Assembly (NCBI GenBank): GCA_964035575.1
Contig: OZ037907.1
Location: 558,001 to 622,000, forward strand
Direction: 5' to 3'
Source of the DNA: Rhynchopus sp. YZ270_cl-10
Taxonomy: Eukaryota; Euglenozoa; Diplonemea; Diplonemida; Diplonemidae
Length of the DNA: 64,000 nt
The translations under genes were made by a program, and so were the position numbers. The notes beneath the pieces are model-generated. The model did no database searches, was not told the DNA's origin, and saw nothing but the letters and a program-made list of their open reading frames with translations. Below, one piece after another: positions 9,190 to 19,703 of the stretch (positions are counted from its first letter, which is position 1; each line of letters opens with the position of its first letter).

Positions 9190-9527
9190 CCCCCCCTAGG
9201 CATACATAGCGTGCGAATGACCATTCGCATATATTCGCATGTGCGAATGCATTCGCATCCTGTTCGCATTCATTCGCATTGTCGTTCGCATCATTCGCAT
9301 CATTCGCACTATATTCGCACTATATTCGCATGTGCGAATGATGCGAACGATGCGAACACAGTGCGAACATAGTGCGAATGATGCGAACGTAGTGCGAATG
9401 TTATAGTAGTGTGTGAATTCTGTGGGTGTGTGATTGTTGGATGATCGGGGTTTTTTGTGTTTTTTTGTGATCGGCATATTTTGGGATGAGCTTTTTTTGT
9501 CCCACTCTGGGTGGGTCGTTAGCAGGG

Positions 9528-9873
9528 GTACTGTACTGTACTGTACTGTACTGTACTGTACTGTACTGTACTGTACTGTACTGTACTGTACTGTACTGTA
9601 CTGTACTGTACTGTACTGTACTGTACTGTACTGTACTGTACTGTACTGTACTGTACTGTACTGTACTGTACTGTACTGTACTGTACTGTACTGTACTGTA
9701 CTGTACTGTACTGTACTGTACTGTACTGTACTGTACTGTACTGTACTGTACTGTACTGTACTGTACTGTACTGTACTGTACTGTACTGTACTGTACTGTA
9801 CTGTACTGTACTGTACTGTACTGTACTGTACTGTACTGTACTGTACTGTACTGTACTGTACTGTACTGTACTG
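9528..9873. repeat. (GTACT)n array, about 69 copies
   Basis: Perfect 5-nt tandem repeat inside element E1. Apparent ORFs here are repeat translations, not genes. Confidence 0.98.
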
Positions 9874-10275
9874 CTGAATAACGTTATTCCAAAATAACAC
9901 TTGTTATAACGTTATCGATAACGTTATAACACCCACAGTATGTCTTATAATAGGCTAATATTGGGCTAATAGCATATTATATGCCATCTTAGACGTAGGC
10001 TGCAGTCGGTGCTGTAACATACACCTCACTCACGCTCATCAGTGAAAAACACAAGAGAAATAAGTTGTGTTGTGTCTGTAACGGAGTTGGCCTTAAATTT
10101 TGGATTTTTCGGATTTGTTTAACGGGTTAAGCCAGCTACCACCGTACCACCAGTGGTAGCTGGGAAGGACTGGAATAGGCTAATAAAATATTAGCCTATT
10201 CCAGTTTCATTAGCCTATTCTATAAGGCTTAAATAGGCTAATATCCTATTAGGCTTTATTAGCTTATCAGCTATG

Positions 10276-10647
10276 GTATACTGTGTATACTGTGTATACT
10301 GTGTATACTGTGTATACTGTGTATACTGTGTATACTGTGTATACTGTGTATACTGTGTATACTGTGTATACTGTGTATACTGTGTATACTGTGTATACTG
10401 TGTATACTGTGTATACTGTGTATACTGTGTATACTGTGTATACTGTGTATACTGTGTATACTGTGTATACTGTGTATACTGTGTATACTGTGTATACTGT
10501 GTATACTGTGTATACTGTGTATACTGTGTATACTGTGTATACTGTGTATACTGTGTATACTGTGTATACTGTGTATACTGTGTATACTGTGTATACTGTG
10601 TATACTGTGTATACTGTGTATATTGTGTGTACTGTGTGTACTGTGTA
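10276..10647. repeat. (GTATACTGT)n array, about 38 perfect copies plus degenerate end
   Basis: Perfect 9-nt tandem repeat to about 10622, then variants (GTGTACTGT) to 10647. Inside element E1. Confidence 0.98.
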
Positions 10648-10841
10648 GTGCGGAAATTGACCAAAAAATGAGAACTTGCCTGTCGCCACCCCATAATAAA
10701 TGTTATTCGCATGTCATTCGCATCCTGTTCGCATTGGCCAATGCGAACAGGATGCGAATACCCAATGCGAACAGGATGCGAATGATGCGAATGAGCCGTT
10801 CGCACGCTATGTATGCCTAGGGGGGGGGGGGGGGGGGGGGG

Positions 10842-12033
10842 TAGGGGATACGACTCCAGCCATTTTGGCTGGGACCAAACGCACGGAAAATTCATTTGGC
10901 ATTATCTGGCCATCTCCAAGGCAACTGCGGGTGAAAAACACCCTCAGAGTGGGTCACAGGGGGCCTGTGGGTCGAAAAACGACCCAGAAGCCACCCCAGA
11001 ATACAAAAAAATGGAAAAAAATAGTGAAAAAACGGCTTTTTTCACGTTTTGGCCACTTTGGGCAAAATAGCGATTTTTCGAGAAAAAAATCAAAAACCGG
11101 GATATTTTTTGACATCACAAAGCCTCCTTTGGCACAAATATACCCCAAAAGTGGCCTGTGAGTCCATTCCAACCTGTTTTGGACATATTTGACACTTTTG
11201 GAAGTGTTTTTTTGGTGTTTTTAGGTCAAAAAAATGCCCAAGACGTCCCCAAGACATCCCCAAGACACTTTGCACACCCCCTGTTACGGTCATATTTTTT
11301 TCGTTTTTTTGCCTGAAACCCCCAAAATACCCCTCCCGGACCCCACATAGTCCCGAATATCCATCACACACCCACTCAGAGTGAGTAGAAGCACCCCAAA
11401 AAAAATATTTTTTAAAGCCCTAAAATTGTGCTTCAGTTTCGGCAGCATCCATGTTGAAGTTGAAGGGCTTTAAAAAATATTTTTTTTGGGGTGCTTCTAC
11501 TCACTCTGAGTGGGTGTGTGATGGATATTCGGGACTATGTGGGGTCCGGGAGGGGTATTTTGGGGGTTTCAGGCAAAAAAACGAAAAAAATATGACCGTA
11601 ACAGGGGGTGTGCAAAGTGTCTTGGGGATGTCTTGGGGACGTCTTGGGCATTTTTTTGACCTAAAAACACCAAAAAAACACTTCCAAAAGTGTCAAATAT
11701 GTCCAAAACAGGTTGGAATGGACTCACAGGCCACTTTTGGGGTATATTTGTGCCAAAGGAGGCTTTGTGATGTCAAAAAATATCCCGGTTTTTGATTTTT
11801 TTCTCGAAAAATCGCTATTTTGCCCAAAGTGGCCAAAACGTGAAAAAAGCCGTTTTTTCACTATTTTTTTCCATTTTTTTGTATTCTGGGGTGGCTTCTG
11901 GGTCGTTTTTCGACCCACAGGCCCCCTGTGACCCACTCTGAGGGTGTTTTTCACCCGCAGTTGCCTTGGAGATGACCAGATAATGCCAAATGAATTTTCC
12001 GTGCGCAAAAAATGGCTGGAGTCGTACCCCCTA
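10842..12033. mobile_element. Giant palindrome E2 (foldback element)
   Basis: Left arm 10842-11421 and right arm 11464-12033 are inverted copies of each other over about 570 bp, separated by a 42-bp loop. The outer ends read TAGGGGATACGACTCCAGCC and its complement next to G runs. A few single-base differences and small indels are visible. The same protein-like reading appears on both strands because of the symmetry and is not a gene. It abuts E1 across a shared run of about 22 G. Confidence 0.9.
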
Positions 12034-12048
12034 GGGGGGGGGGGGGGG

Positions 12049-12304
12049 AAACGGCCGTTCTACTTGTATGTGTGAAGAGAAAAAAAAGGGATTTTGCTCA
12101 CCAATGAAGTGATTGGAGTAGCATGCAACGAATGGTCGTCTCGGATGAAAGCACAATAATGTGGTAACCCACATCATTTTTTTGTGCAAAATAAAATGAA
12201 ACAAAAATACCCATTAAATGACATTTTATAGGCAGGGTGACATAGTTTTTTTTTTGGTCGCTTTGACGCTCTTTTGTTTCCTATTTCCCCTGACCCAGAC
12301 TGCA
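12049..12304. other. Intergenic, no gene seen
   Basis: A/T-rich spacer between the E2 palindrome and satellite-like repeats. No ORF or hairpin of note. Confidence 0.5.
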
Positions 12305-12770
12305 GACTAAGAAATCATTTAATTAATTACCATACCCACCCGGTTTTTTTTGAAAATGGGCCCCACGTATAAGTGACCGGGCTCATATTTTTCAAAATTT
12401 AAGTAGTCAAAAAATTGTCCAATTTTCGAGATTGACCCCACCACTGCACGGGCGGATCCCAAAAATGCAAATAAGGACCCTTTTCCACAACCTTCCTTCA
12501 CCCCCCCGATAGGGTAACCGAAGGTGAAGTCAATATTACAAACCCGGATTTTGAGGAAATTTTTGGCCGAAAATGGGCCCCAGCTATTAGTGACCGGGCT
12601 CATATTGTCCAAAATTTAAGTCATTAAAATTGTGTCCATTTCTTCAGATTGACCCCACCACTGACTGGGATCGGCCCAAAAATGCAAATAGCGGCGTTTT
12701 CGCCTGCATTGTTCGTTACGAAACCCCGTGCAGACTAGCATTTAATTAATTAATTACCAGACCCCCAATC
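12305..12770. repeat. Diverged copies of the GACCCCACCAC satellite family
   Basis: Two diverged units contain GAAAATGGGCCCCA, GTGACCGGGCTCATATT and GATTGACCCCACCACTG, the same building blocks as the 262-bp satellite at 22627-23417 and the units in 57830-58470 and 62820-63070. Confidence 0.8.
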
Positions 12771-13141
12771 CTTAGTCTGCAGACTGCCCTGACCCCCCTT
12801 TCTCAAATTCGTTCGCGTATCCTCTTTCGCAGATCCGTGGAGAATACAGTGCAACCTCGGCATTGAAAAGAAAGGAGCAGTTGAACAAATAATAGAATTT
12901 GTTGTGTGCGCTCAAGAGCGTGGACAAAGCTTGTTGAAACAAAAGAAAAATGAAGAAAATGAAGAGAGAAAAAAAGTTGATGAACCTAATAAACCGTGTG
13001 AATAGTCACCCATTAAATGTGCAGCATTGTTGTTCCGCATGTTACCTGGGGGTGCCATGGTCACTGCACGGTTTTGTGTATTCTGACGTATGTTCCCAAC
13101 AGAATATGCAGCACAACACATCGACACCACCTACCACTACA

Positions 13142-13240
13142 CGACGGTGAAGTAAATGACTTGGCTTGTTTTGGTTTGTGGTTTCACTGTTGCAAGCCAA
13201 CGGTGAAACCACAACCAAAACACCATTTACTGCTGTCGTG
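13142..13240. mobile_element. Small MITE-like inverted repeat
   Basis: Arms of about 40-50 bp (ACGACGGTGAAGTAAATG, then GTTTTGGTTTGTGGTTTCAC) are inverted around a spacer of about 8 bp. No coding capacity. Confidence 0.7.
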
Positions 13241-14239
13241 GACACTCTAATTCTAACTTATGTTGTGTAAAAAAGGGGGGGGTTTTTTTGGCGGACATTT
13301 CAATGAACCGGTTATAACAGAAGGCTTGGCAGCGTTTAAAAAAAAGTCTCAAAATTACCACCATGTGGAAGTAACGTTGAAAGTCCAAACACCTCACCGC
13401 AGGTGCTGGTACTAAATAGAAATAAAAAAGGGAGGGCCTCAGACTCTTCACTAAGAAAAACAAGTGATGGTCAAATGGCTCCATATTTTTTTTTGTTGTT
13501 GTTAATTTGAGAAACAAGTCTCACGTTATAAAGGGGGTTTGGGCTTTGTACTCCTAGGTCATGCCCAAAGTGGAGAGAAGAAGAAAAACTAAAAGAGGGG
13601 AAAAGGCTGTGTATAAAAAGAAGAAAAAACCCGTTCATGTGAACATATCTCATTACGAAAGTGGGGGGTTGATAAAATTTTTGTTTTTTTTTTTCATTTT
13701 GTGTGCGAAGTGCTTTCCCTTTGATCTCAGAGTGGTGCAAAGAAGAGTTGTAAAAGTGTCTCGCGCTTCACGCCACAAAAAGAAAACATTTCGAGGTTTC
13801 CCCCTCATCTAAAAACTCATCTAAAAACTGAAGTTTAAAGTACCAGCGCCTGATGGGCGCAGGCACACGGGGGAAAAAAAGGTTTAAAAGAAGAACCTAA
13901 ACTTCACGCGCTTAGGTTCGCCTTGCGTTTGCAAAAAAAGTTGAAACGTGCTAAAAAAAAACGCAGCTTGCCGGAAAAAGAAAACTGTAAGACAGTGATA
14001 TGCCTTACACACACACATAGCTTAAAACAACACATCCCACTGCCGTAAGGCAGTACACCTTAAAACAAAGAAAACTTAACGACGAACCTCTCTCTTGCAC
14101 AATACATCGAACAGAACATTTGCAAAAAACTACCCAAACAAAAGGGAGCCACCCTTAGGGACCCCTCTTTAAACACACATATCTAGCACACCCTCCACCC
14201 ACCAGAAGCGCTCTCTTTTTTTTGTCAAAACAACCCCTC
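13241..14239. other. Intergenic with hairpin family C copies, no gene seen
   Basis: Contains two family C units (13368-13412 and 13846-13885), a family A-like unit at 13880-13920 (GAACCTAAACTTCACGCGCTTAGGTTC) and A/T homopolymers. Short ORFs here are low-complexity. Confidence 0.5.
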
Positions 14240-14247
14240 CCCCTCCC

Positions 14248-15266
14248 CAGTGTTGGCAGAGTACGTGTACGTTGTACTTTTTGTACTTTGTACTTTTGTA
14301 CTTTTTGACGTACTTTTTGGCGCCCAAATCCGTACTTTATGACCCTATATTTTACCCTGGGAATTCGAAGCAAAATCCGCATTTCCCCTCTCTTCACCCC
14401 AATCACACTCAAAAAAGGTTTTTTGTTATTCAATGGTGTTCCGGAGAGGGCCCATATTGACATGTCCTTGACATGTCCCCGACAGTGGGGGGTGTCATTT
14501 TGTAATTTGCTTAAGAGTGGGTTTTGTTTTTGCCCGGGAAAATCACCCACTAAGGAAGGGGTAGTGCTCAAAACCGCCCGAAGTCTGGAAGTGGCCGTCT
14601 TCTGGGCTATGTAGGCATCATAGGTGGTGCCTACTAGTGGTCTGAGCACACGGAGTTGCGACAACTCGGCCATAGTACCATAGTACCATAGTACCATAGT
14701 ACCATAGTACCATAGTACCATAGTACCATAGTACCATAGTACCATAGTACCATAGTACCATAGTACCATAGTACCATAGTACCATAGTACCATAGTACCA
14801 TAGTACCATAGTACCATAGTACCATAGTACCATAGTACCATAGTACCATAGTACCATAGTACCATAGTACCATAGTACCATAGTACCATAGTACCATAGT
14901 ACCATAGTACCATAGTACCATAGTACCATAGTACCATAGTACCATAGTACCATAGTACCATAGTACCATAGTACCATAGTACCATAGTACCATAGTACCA
15001 TAGTACCATAGTACCATAGTACCATAGTACCATAGTACCATAAGGTCGCCCAGAGCCCACCACGCGCACATTCTTGAGAAGCCGTTTATAGCTCTGTGCA
15101 CTGAGCATTTTCCGTACTGCCAACACTGCCCCCAAACCTTTTTTTTTTGCCCCCACACTGGTACACCAGCTGCACAAACCCGGCCACAAACCCAGATGTA
15201 CTTTTTGTGTATTTTTTGTACTTTTTACGTACTTTTTGAAATTGGACACGTACTCTGCCAACACTG
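14248..15266. mobile_element. hAT-like non-autonomous element E7 filled by an 8-mer array
   Basis: Termini CAGTGTTGGCAGAGTACGTG at 14248 and its exact complement ending CACTG at 15266. The CAGTG start and about 21-bp TIR are hAT-like. Both flanks read CCCCTCCC, which fits an 8-bp target duplication, but the surroundings are CCCCTCC-rich, so this is not decisive. Next to both TIRs are degenerate GTACTTTTT repeats. The centre is a 372-bp (CATAGTAC)n array. No transposase gene. Confidence 0.75.
14671..15042. repeat. (CATAGTAC)n array, about 46 copies
   Basis: Perfect 8-nt tandem repeat inside the hAT-like element E7; the same unit in another phase is GTACCATA. Confidence 0.98.
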
Positions 15267-15307
15267 CCCCTCCCCCTCCCCAACCCCTCTCTCTCTATCT
15301 CCTCTAC

Positions 15308-16915
15308 TTATACTTCATTATCGCCCGCCTCCTCCATCTCTTTGTGATCACGTTCCTCCCTTTCTCTTTCATCTCTGGAGCTGTAGCCGCCACTTCCTGA
15401 GGATACACAGCACGCACCTGCTGCACCTAGAAGTACCACCCCGATGACACACGCAAGGATAATCAACATTTTCGACCCATTTCCGATGCTGCTTTTATCA
15501 GACGGCGATTTCAGTGCCGGAAGCACCGCGGCCTTGGTACAGGAGTACGTCCCGCTGACATCCCTGGGCGCAGTTCCATCTGTGCACACCACACCATGAC
15601 ACCGTCCTTGACTGTCCATCACGGAGGACACCGCGAGCTCAGAGGTGCACGCGATACCATTGTAAAACACCATCAATCCGGAATTCCCCTGGGCCTTTAG
15701 ACCGTCGTTCCCTGAATTCGCGATTCTCACGTTAATTGGGTTTGATTGGTCTTCTGCGCCTGCGATGTGGCTGTTCGCGACTTCTCGAGAGACCTCCGAA
15801 ACGCCCATGATAATGATCGACCCACAGGCCACAGAAAAGCTGGTAACCGGGGAGACGAAGACCTCTGTCATGATTGACATTAAGGTCGCCTTTTGTGAGG
15901 CATCAAAGGTCCGACAGTTTCCTAGAGGAAATTCTAACACCCAAGAGAGACGTACTGTCGTTGCGTCAGTGGTGACGCAGACGGAGGTGAAGAGACCTGC
16001 ATTTTCGAATCCATTCCCGCAAACACATTGATTGTCAGTGCAGGTCGCGGTGGTGTCGCCAGAGAGACGGCAATCAGCATCAGACGAGCAAAGTTTTTCT
16101 GTTGTCACAGGCGTTTCGTATGTACTCTTTGCCGTGAACGTCTCCGCAACGCAGACCTGTTCCTCGCATTTCGGCCTCTCGGCAGAGGTGCTGCAATCTC
16201 CGTTCGACAGGCACGTTGTAACATCTTCCGTCATCTCCACACAGTCATACCACGTCATATTCGACGATGCAGCAGAACGGTCGTTCTTCACAAACCCTAC
16301 TGCACACTGTGTTGCAGTGCAGACCTCTACACCTTCGAGATTGACCTCAAGGCTTGAAGCCGCATTCTCCATAGTGCAAGTTTCGACAGTAGATTCCTCC
16401 ACCTCTTCGGAGACTTCTCCGGCAAGACGAAGCTTTACAATAACCGTATCACCAAATCCTTCTAAACGTCCGGCAAGCTCAGATTGAATTTTTGCTTCTG
16501 TAACTGAAAGCAAAACGGAGGCGTTGAGGTATACCGTGGCGGCAGCGTACAGCGGGGTGCAGCCCATGGAGAAGGATTGGAGGGTGATGCCAAACTCCTC
16601 AAGCAGGTCGGGTGTGAGGATGCGGCTATATTGGGTGGTGGAGGAGCAGTCGGCCTCTGGGAAGACGAGGGTCATGAGGTGCAGGGTCGGCCACGGGTAG
16701 CAGCCGTAGTAGCGTTCCTCGCCCAGGAGGGTGGGCGAGGTGGTGTAGCGCATGAGCGTGGAGGTCGAGGTGCTGCAGACGCACATCCGTTCGGCGGCGC
16801 TGCACACAGCGTCGTTGTCGCCGTTCTCCTGGCAGCGCGCGTTCTCCCAGCAGTATGTCGTCGCAGCATCCGCGTGGAATGCAAGCGCCAGCACAATGCA
16901 TAGTGTTGCTTTCAT
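15308..16915 (-). CDS. Cys-rich type I membrane protein
   Basis: A 535-residue single-exon protein. Residues 1-18 (MKATLCIVLALAFHADA) are a signal peptide. The ectodomain has many Cys in EGF-like spacing (for example CSSDADCRLSGDTTATCTDNQCVCGNGF). It appears duplicated: the segment around VFPEADC with SFSMGC (about residues 85-130) resembles the one around EFPLGNC with SFSVAC (about 330-370). A single membrane helix (MLIILACVIGVVLLGAAGA, about 482-500) is followed by a 34-residue charged tail. Topology implies a cell-surface protein; the ligand is unknown. The start is supported by the signal peptide and by an AG acceptor eight bases upstream. The 10-nt minisatellite at 16931-17190 lies immediately upstream. 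Not assignable to a named family by eye. Confidence 0.8.
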   Translation of the reverse strand: MKATLCIVLALAFHADAATTYCWENARCQENGDNDAVCSAAERMCVCSTSTSTLMRYTTSPTLLGEERYYGCYPWPTLHLMTLVFPEADCSSTTQYSRILTPDLLEEFGITLQSFSMGCTPLYAAATVYLNASVLLSVTEAKIQSELAGRLEGFGDTVIVKLRLAGEVSEEVEESTVETCTMENAASSLEVNLEGVEVCTATQCAVGFVKNDRSAASSNMTWYDCVEMTEDVTTCLSNGDCSTSAERPKCEEQVCVAETFTAKSTYETPVTTEKLCSSDADCRLSGDTTATCTDNQCVCGNGFENAGLFTSVCVTTDATTVRLSWVLEFPLGNCRTFDASQKATLMSIMTEVFVSPVTSFSVACGSIIIMGVSEVSREVANSHIAGAEDQSNPINVRIANSGNDGLKAQGNSGLMVFYNGIACTSELAVSSVMDSQGRCHGVVCTDGTAPRDVSGTYSCTKAAVLPALKSPSDKSSIGNGSKMLIILACVIGVVLLGAAGACCVSSGSGGYSSRDEREREERDHKEMEEAGDNEV

Positions 16916-16922
16916 TTTCGAT

Positions 16923-17190
16923 GCTGTAAAGGGTATGAAGGGGTATGAAGGGGTATGAAGGGGTATGAAGGGGTATGAAGGGGTATGAAGGGGTATGAAG
17001 GGGTATGAAGGGGTATGAAGGGGTATGAAGGGGTATGAAGGGGTATGAAGGGGTATGAAGGGGTATGAAGGGGTATGAAGGGGTATGAAGGGGTATGAAG
17101 GGGTATGAAGGGGTATGAAGGGGTATGAAGGGGTATGAAGGGGTATGAAGGGGTATGAAGGGGTATGAAGGGGTATGAAGGGGTATGAAG
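16923..17190 (-). promoter_or_regulatory. Candidate splice (trans-splice) acceptor with minisatellite pyrimidine tract
   Basis: On the minus strand, CCCTTTACAG ends at 16924 and the first exon base would be 16923, eight bases before the ATG. Directly upstream is (CTTCATACCC)n, 26 perfect copies at 16931-17190, which is about 70% pyrimidine on this strand. The array therefore occupies the position of the polypyrimidine tract. That it serves this role is inference. Confidence 0.5.
16931..17190. repeat. (GGGTATGAAG)n minisatellite, 26 copies
   Basis: Perfect 10-nt tandem repeat just upstream of the Cys-rich membrane protein gene. Unlike the other large arrays it is not enclosed by visible terminal inverted repeats. 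Confidence 0.98.
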
Positions 17191-18188
17191 GGGAGGGGGG
17201 AAGAGGGGAGGGGGGAGTGATGCAGGTAGTCGGAGGGTGCGCACCATTGCGCAGAGAGAGGGTGAAGGTGGCAAATACCCAGAAAAAGAAGGGGGGTGAA
17301 AAAGAAAGCCTAATGGCTTTGCAGCGTGGTTTGGTGTAGATTCTATTCAGTAAAGTCCTTCGCTATAGTTAGCGGAGATAGGAAGAAGAGAAGGATCGCT
17401 TTAGTTGGTAGGTCCGTTAAGGAAAGAAGAAGGGGGGGGTGGGGATCTTTTTGCTTTCTTACTTACAGAAAATTTACTGACTGGAAATATTGAGAAACTA
17501 CTAGGGAAGGGGATAAGGAGGCAATGACAGAGCGTGAGCAAAAAAAAAAGAAGCTGAGAACATTTTAGAATTAATTTCTTTGGTCAGTGACTGTACTAAG
17601 CCTTTCTTTTTTTCTATTGAAAAACGCAGAGGGCTGCGCAAGATTGGGGTGATCTATGTTCGTCTCTGTGAGACACACAACAGTCTGAGAGTTTTGTGAG
17701 ACGCTACTGAAGTGACAAAAAAATCTCTCCTCGTTCATAGATCACCCAAAGATATGGTGCCTTTTTTGCTTTGTTACGTCGTAAACGACTATAAAAAGGT
17801 TCTATTGAGCACCGTTAACGTAATAATGTTAGAACGGTAGGGCATTTTCTAAGTGTTCTACCATTAATACGTTCACGGTACTTAGTGTGATAGGCTGCAA
17901 TCGTCTGTTTCACCAGACGTCTCACCTCATCACGGTCACGGTGGCTCCAATTCAGGATTCCACCCTCATTTTTGCATTTTTGCACACAAAACGGAGTTCC
18001 AAACATTCAGTTCAGCTTTTGCGGAAGCCCTAAAAAAAATATCACAAAAGGTTGGTAAGGTGTATCCAAAGCCTCGTTTTAACCACCTTGAAAACCAACC
18101 AAAAACCCCGCAGAAATTTCCCCTTTCGACGTCTCGCTGTTTTTTTTTTTGAGTGGTGCAGAGCTGAGATACGTTGACTTTATACGCC
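17191..18188. other. Intergenic with two small inverted-repeat elements
   Basis: Apart from the element at 17645-17748 and an imperfect palindrome at 17815-17880 (TAATAATGTTAGAACGGTAG and inverse), the region has A-rich runs and no credible ORF. Confidence 0.5.
17645..17748. mobile_element. 104-bp MITE with 5-bp direct repeat flanks
   Basis: Ends TGGGGTGATCTATG and its near-complement CATAGATCACCCA. Both flanks read AAGAT (17640-17644 and 17749-17753), a plausible target-site duplication. Confidence 0.65.
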
Positions 18189-19703
18189 CTACATTATTTC
18201 TCCTAGCATATAATGCACCGCACAGCCAAGACTGACTACTGCTACAACCAGAATCGCACGGAGTTTTAGAAGCACTGCGTGTTGCTCCCTTTCCGTTGCT
18301 TCGACCTGCGAGAGCAGCGCTTCTTGTACTATGTCCAGCTGTTTGTCGTCGACACGCTGACGACGTTGCAGCGCCTCCAGCACACTCTTCGTTTCGGGTG
18401 CAAGCCAGGTCGCCCCACTGCTCCCTCCTCTCTCCACTTCTCCATACCCCCCAGCAGCCACACCGATACCAGAATAGGCAGACACTGCAAGCCGCACTTC
18501 GTGCAGCCGTTTGCGAAGGTCGGTTTTCTCTGCGTGAGACATCGCGCCAAGCCCGCCAGCATTTTCAGAAGACAGCGCTGCCTTGAGCCCCAGCAATGCG
18601 GGCCTCCGAGCGACCATCTCAGACACGCTGCTGAAGAAGAGCGCGTCGGGGGAGGTCTTTGCAGCGTGCTCCATTCCTGCCTGCGCGAGGACCACCGCAC
18701 GGCTTGTCCATATACACAGCCCGCACAGCACCACCATCAACACCACCGCCCCACCCACAGCGAGATGCTCCGTCGTCACTCCACTAGAAGCCAGCAACGC
18801 CCTCGGAGACGAAGCAGCTTCAGAAGGGGAGGCCGCGCTGTCGCTCATGGGCTCTTCTAAATTTTCTAAATTTTCTGAATTTTCTAGATTTTCTGGATTT
18901 TCTCTATCATTCTGCAACGCCTGCGGCACAGAGTCCACATTTTTAGGCGATGCAGCGAGCACCTCAGAAGGCGGGGGAGTAGCAGGTAGCGGAGCTGGCA
19001 CATCCACTGCTATTGGCGGATTTGCTTCGGTTGCAGTAGGTTCTATTATAGGGTCAGCCTTCGGGGTGATTTGTGGTGACGGTTTTGGCACCGTTTTTGC
19101 TTCCTCAAACGCCTTTTTGCAGACACTCACTGCAACGTCACGAAATGCCGCAAAGCTCTTCGGCAAACTGCTCGCCACAGACGACTGGATAATCCCTTTT
19201 ATAAACGCAGGCTTCCGCTCCCATTTTAGAAACCCATAGAACGATATTTTACAACCATTTGCGTTGGGCGCAAACAGAGCGAGCGTTTCAACCCGAAAGC
19301 AGTCCCCATAGCTTGCCTTAGGGCATTGTGCGGAGCCGGTGTAGAACGCCTTTAGCACCCCACCTTCGGTGTAAAATGAGTAGCGTTGTCCTTCCAGGAA
19401 AGGGGTCATTCCAAATGGGGTCGCAGTTTTGCAGGTAAAAGATCGGGTCCCGGAGAGGTCGGAGGCGGTGCTCCAATTGGGGACATTGATTGAAGTGTCA
19501 TCCAGCTTTTTGTGATATGCATGCATAAACTGCGATCCATTCCCAAGCACGCTCCTCACCGTCGCTGTGACATCGGTAGGTACGTTAAAACTACCAAGAA
19601 GCGTCGCGCCCTTAATATCCGCAATCGGGGAAAAAATCTTCCGCTCAACAGTATACTCTATGCTATCCAGCGCAGCCTTCAAAGAAGTCGGCGCCCCATC
19701 CAT
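18189..19703 (-). CDS. VASt-domain membrane protein (Aster/Lam-like lipid-transfer candidate)
   Basis: A 504-residue single-exon protein. Residues about 25-175 match the layout of a VASt (StAR-like) domain: a first strand ending GATLLGSFNVP, helix AYHKKL, NVPNWSTASD, TRSFTCKTATPFGM, a Cys/Gly-containing GDCFRVETLALF strand and a C-terminal helix (AFIKGIIQSSVASSLPKSF). A Pro/Ala-rich linker with an Asn-Leu-Glu repeat follows (about 200-290). Then come one membrane helix (HLAVGGAVVLMVVLCGLCIW, about 318-338), a helical lumenal or cytosolic segment, and a second hydrophobic segment near the C terminus (ILVVAVVSLGCAVHYML). VASt proteins move sterols at membrane contact sites. No GRAM domain is seen upstream, unlike most fungal and animal relatives. 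Ligand and location are inferred from family only. Confidence 0.65.
   Translation of the reverse strand: MDGAPTSLKAALDSIEYTVERKIFSPIADIKGATLLGSFNVPTDVTATVRSVLGNGSQFMHAYHKKLDDTSINVPNWSTASDLSGTRSFTCKTATPFGMTPFLEGQRYSFYTEGGVLKAFYTGSAQCPKASYGDCFRVETLALFAPNANGCKISFYGFLKWERKPAFIKGIIQSSVASSLPKSFAAFRDVAVSVCKKAFEEAKTVPKPSPQITPKADPIIEPTATEANPPIAVDVPAPLPATPPPSEVLAASPKNVDSVPQALQNDRENPENLENSENLENLEEPMSDSAASPSEAASSPRALLASSGVTTEHLAVGGAVVLMVVLCGLCIWTSRAVVLAQAGMEHAAKTSPDALFFSSVSEMVARRPALLGLKAALSSENAGGLGAMSHAEKTDLRKRLHEVRLAVSAYSGIGVAAGGYGEVERGGSSGATWLAPETKSVLEALQRRQRVDDKQLDIVQEALLSQVEATEREQHAVLLKLRAILVVAVVSLGCAVHYMLGEIM

Larger units (their letters stand above)
9190..10826. mobile_element. TIR element E1 carrying two microsatellite arrays
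   Basis: The termini are inverted: CCCCCCTAGGCATACATAGC with GTGCGAA at 9190, and the exact complement ending in CCTAGGGGGG at about 10808-10826. Subterminal TTCGCAT/ATGCGAA repeats fill about 200 bp at the left and 130 bp at the right. The middle holds (GTACT)n at 9528-9873 and (GTATACTGT)n at 10276-10622, separated by about 400 bp with TATTAGCCTATT palindromes. No ORF other than array translations. The TIR resembles that of E3 (46950), so both are probably non-autonomous members of one superfamily. Confidence 0.75.

Noticed and set aside
10813-11931. Matching ORFs on opposite strands in the palindrome
   Set aside because: They appear in pairs only because the DNA is an inverted repeat; no domain seen.
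14155-15264. 369-codon minus-strand ORF
   Set aside because: Mostly GTMVLWYY repeats from the (CATAGTAC)n array inside a hAT-like element.
16912-17274. 120-codon ORF SYPFIPLHTP...
   Set aside because: Translation of the minisatellite upstream of the membrane-protein gene.
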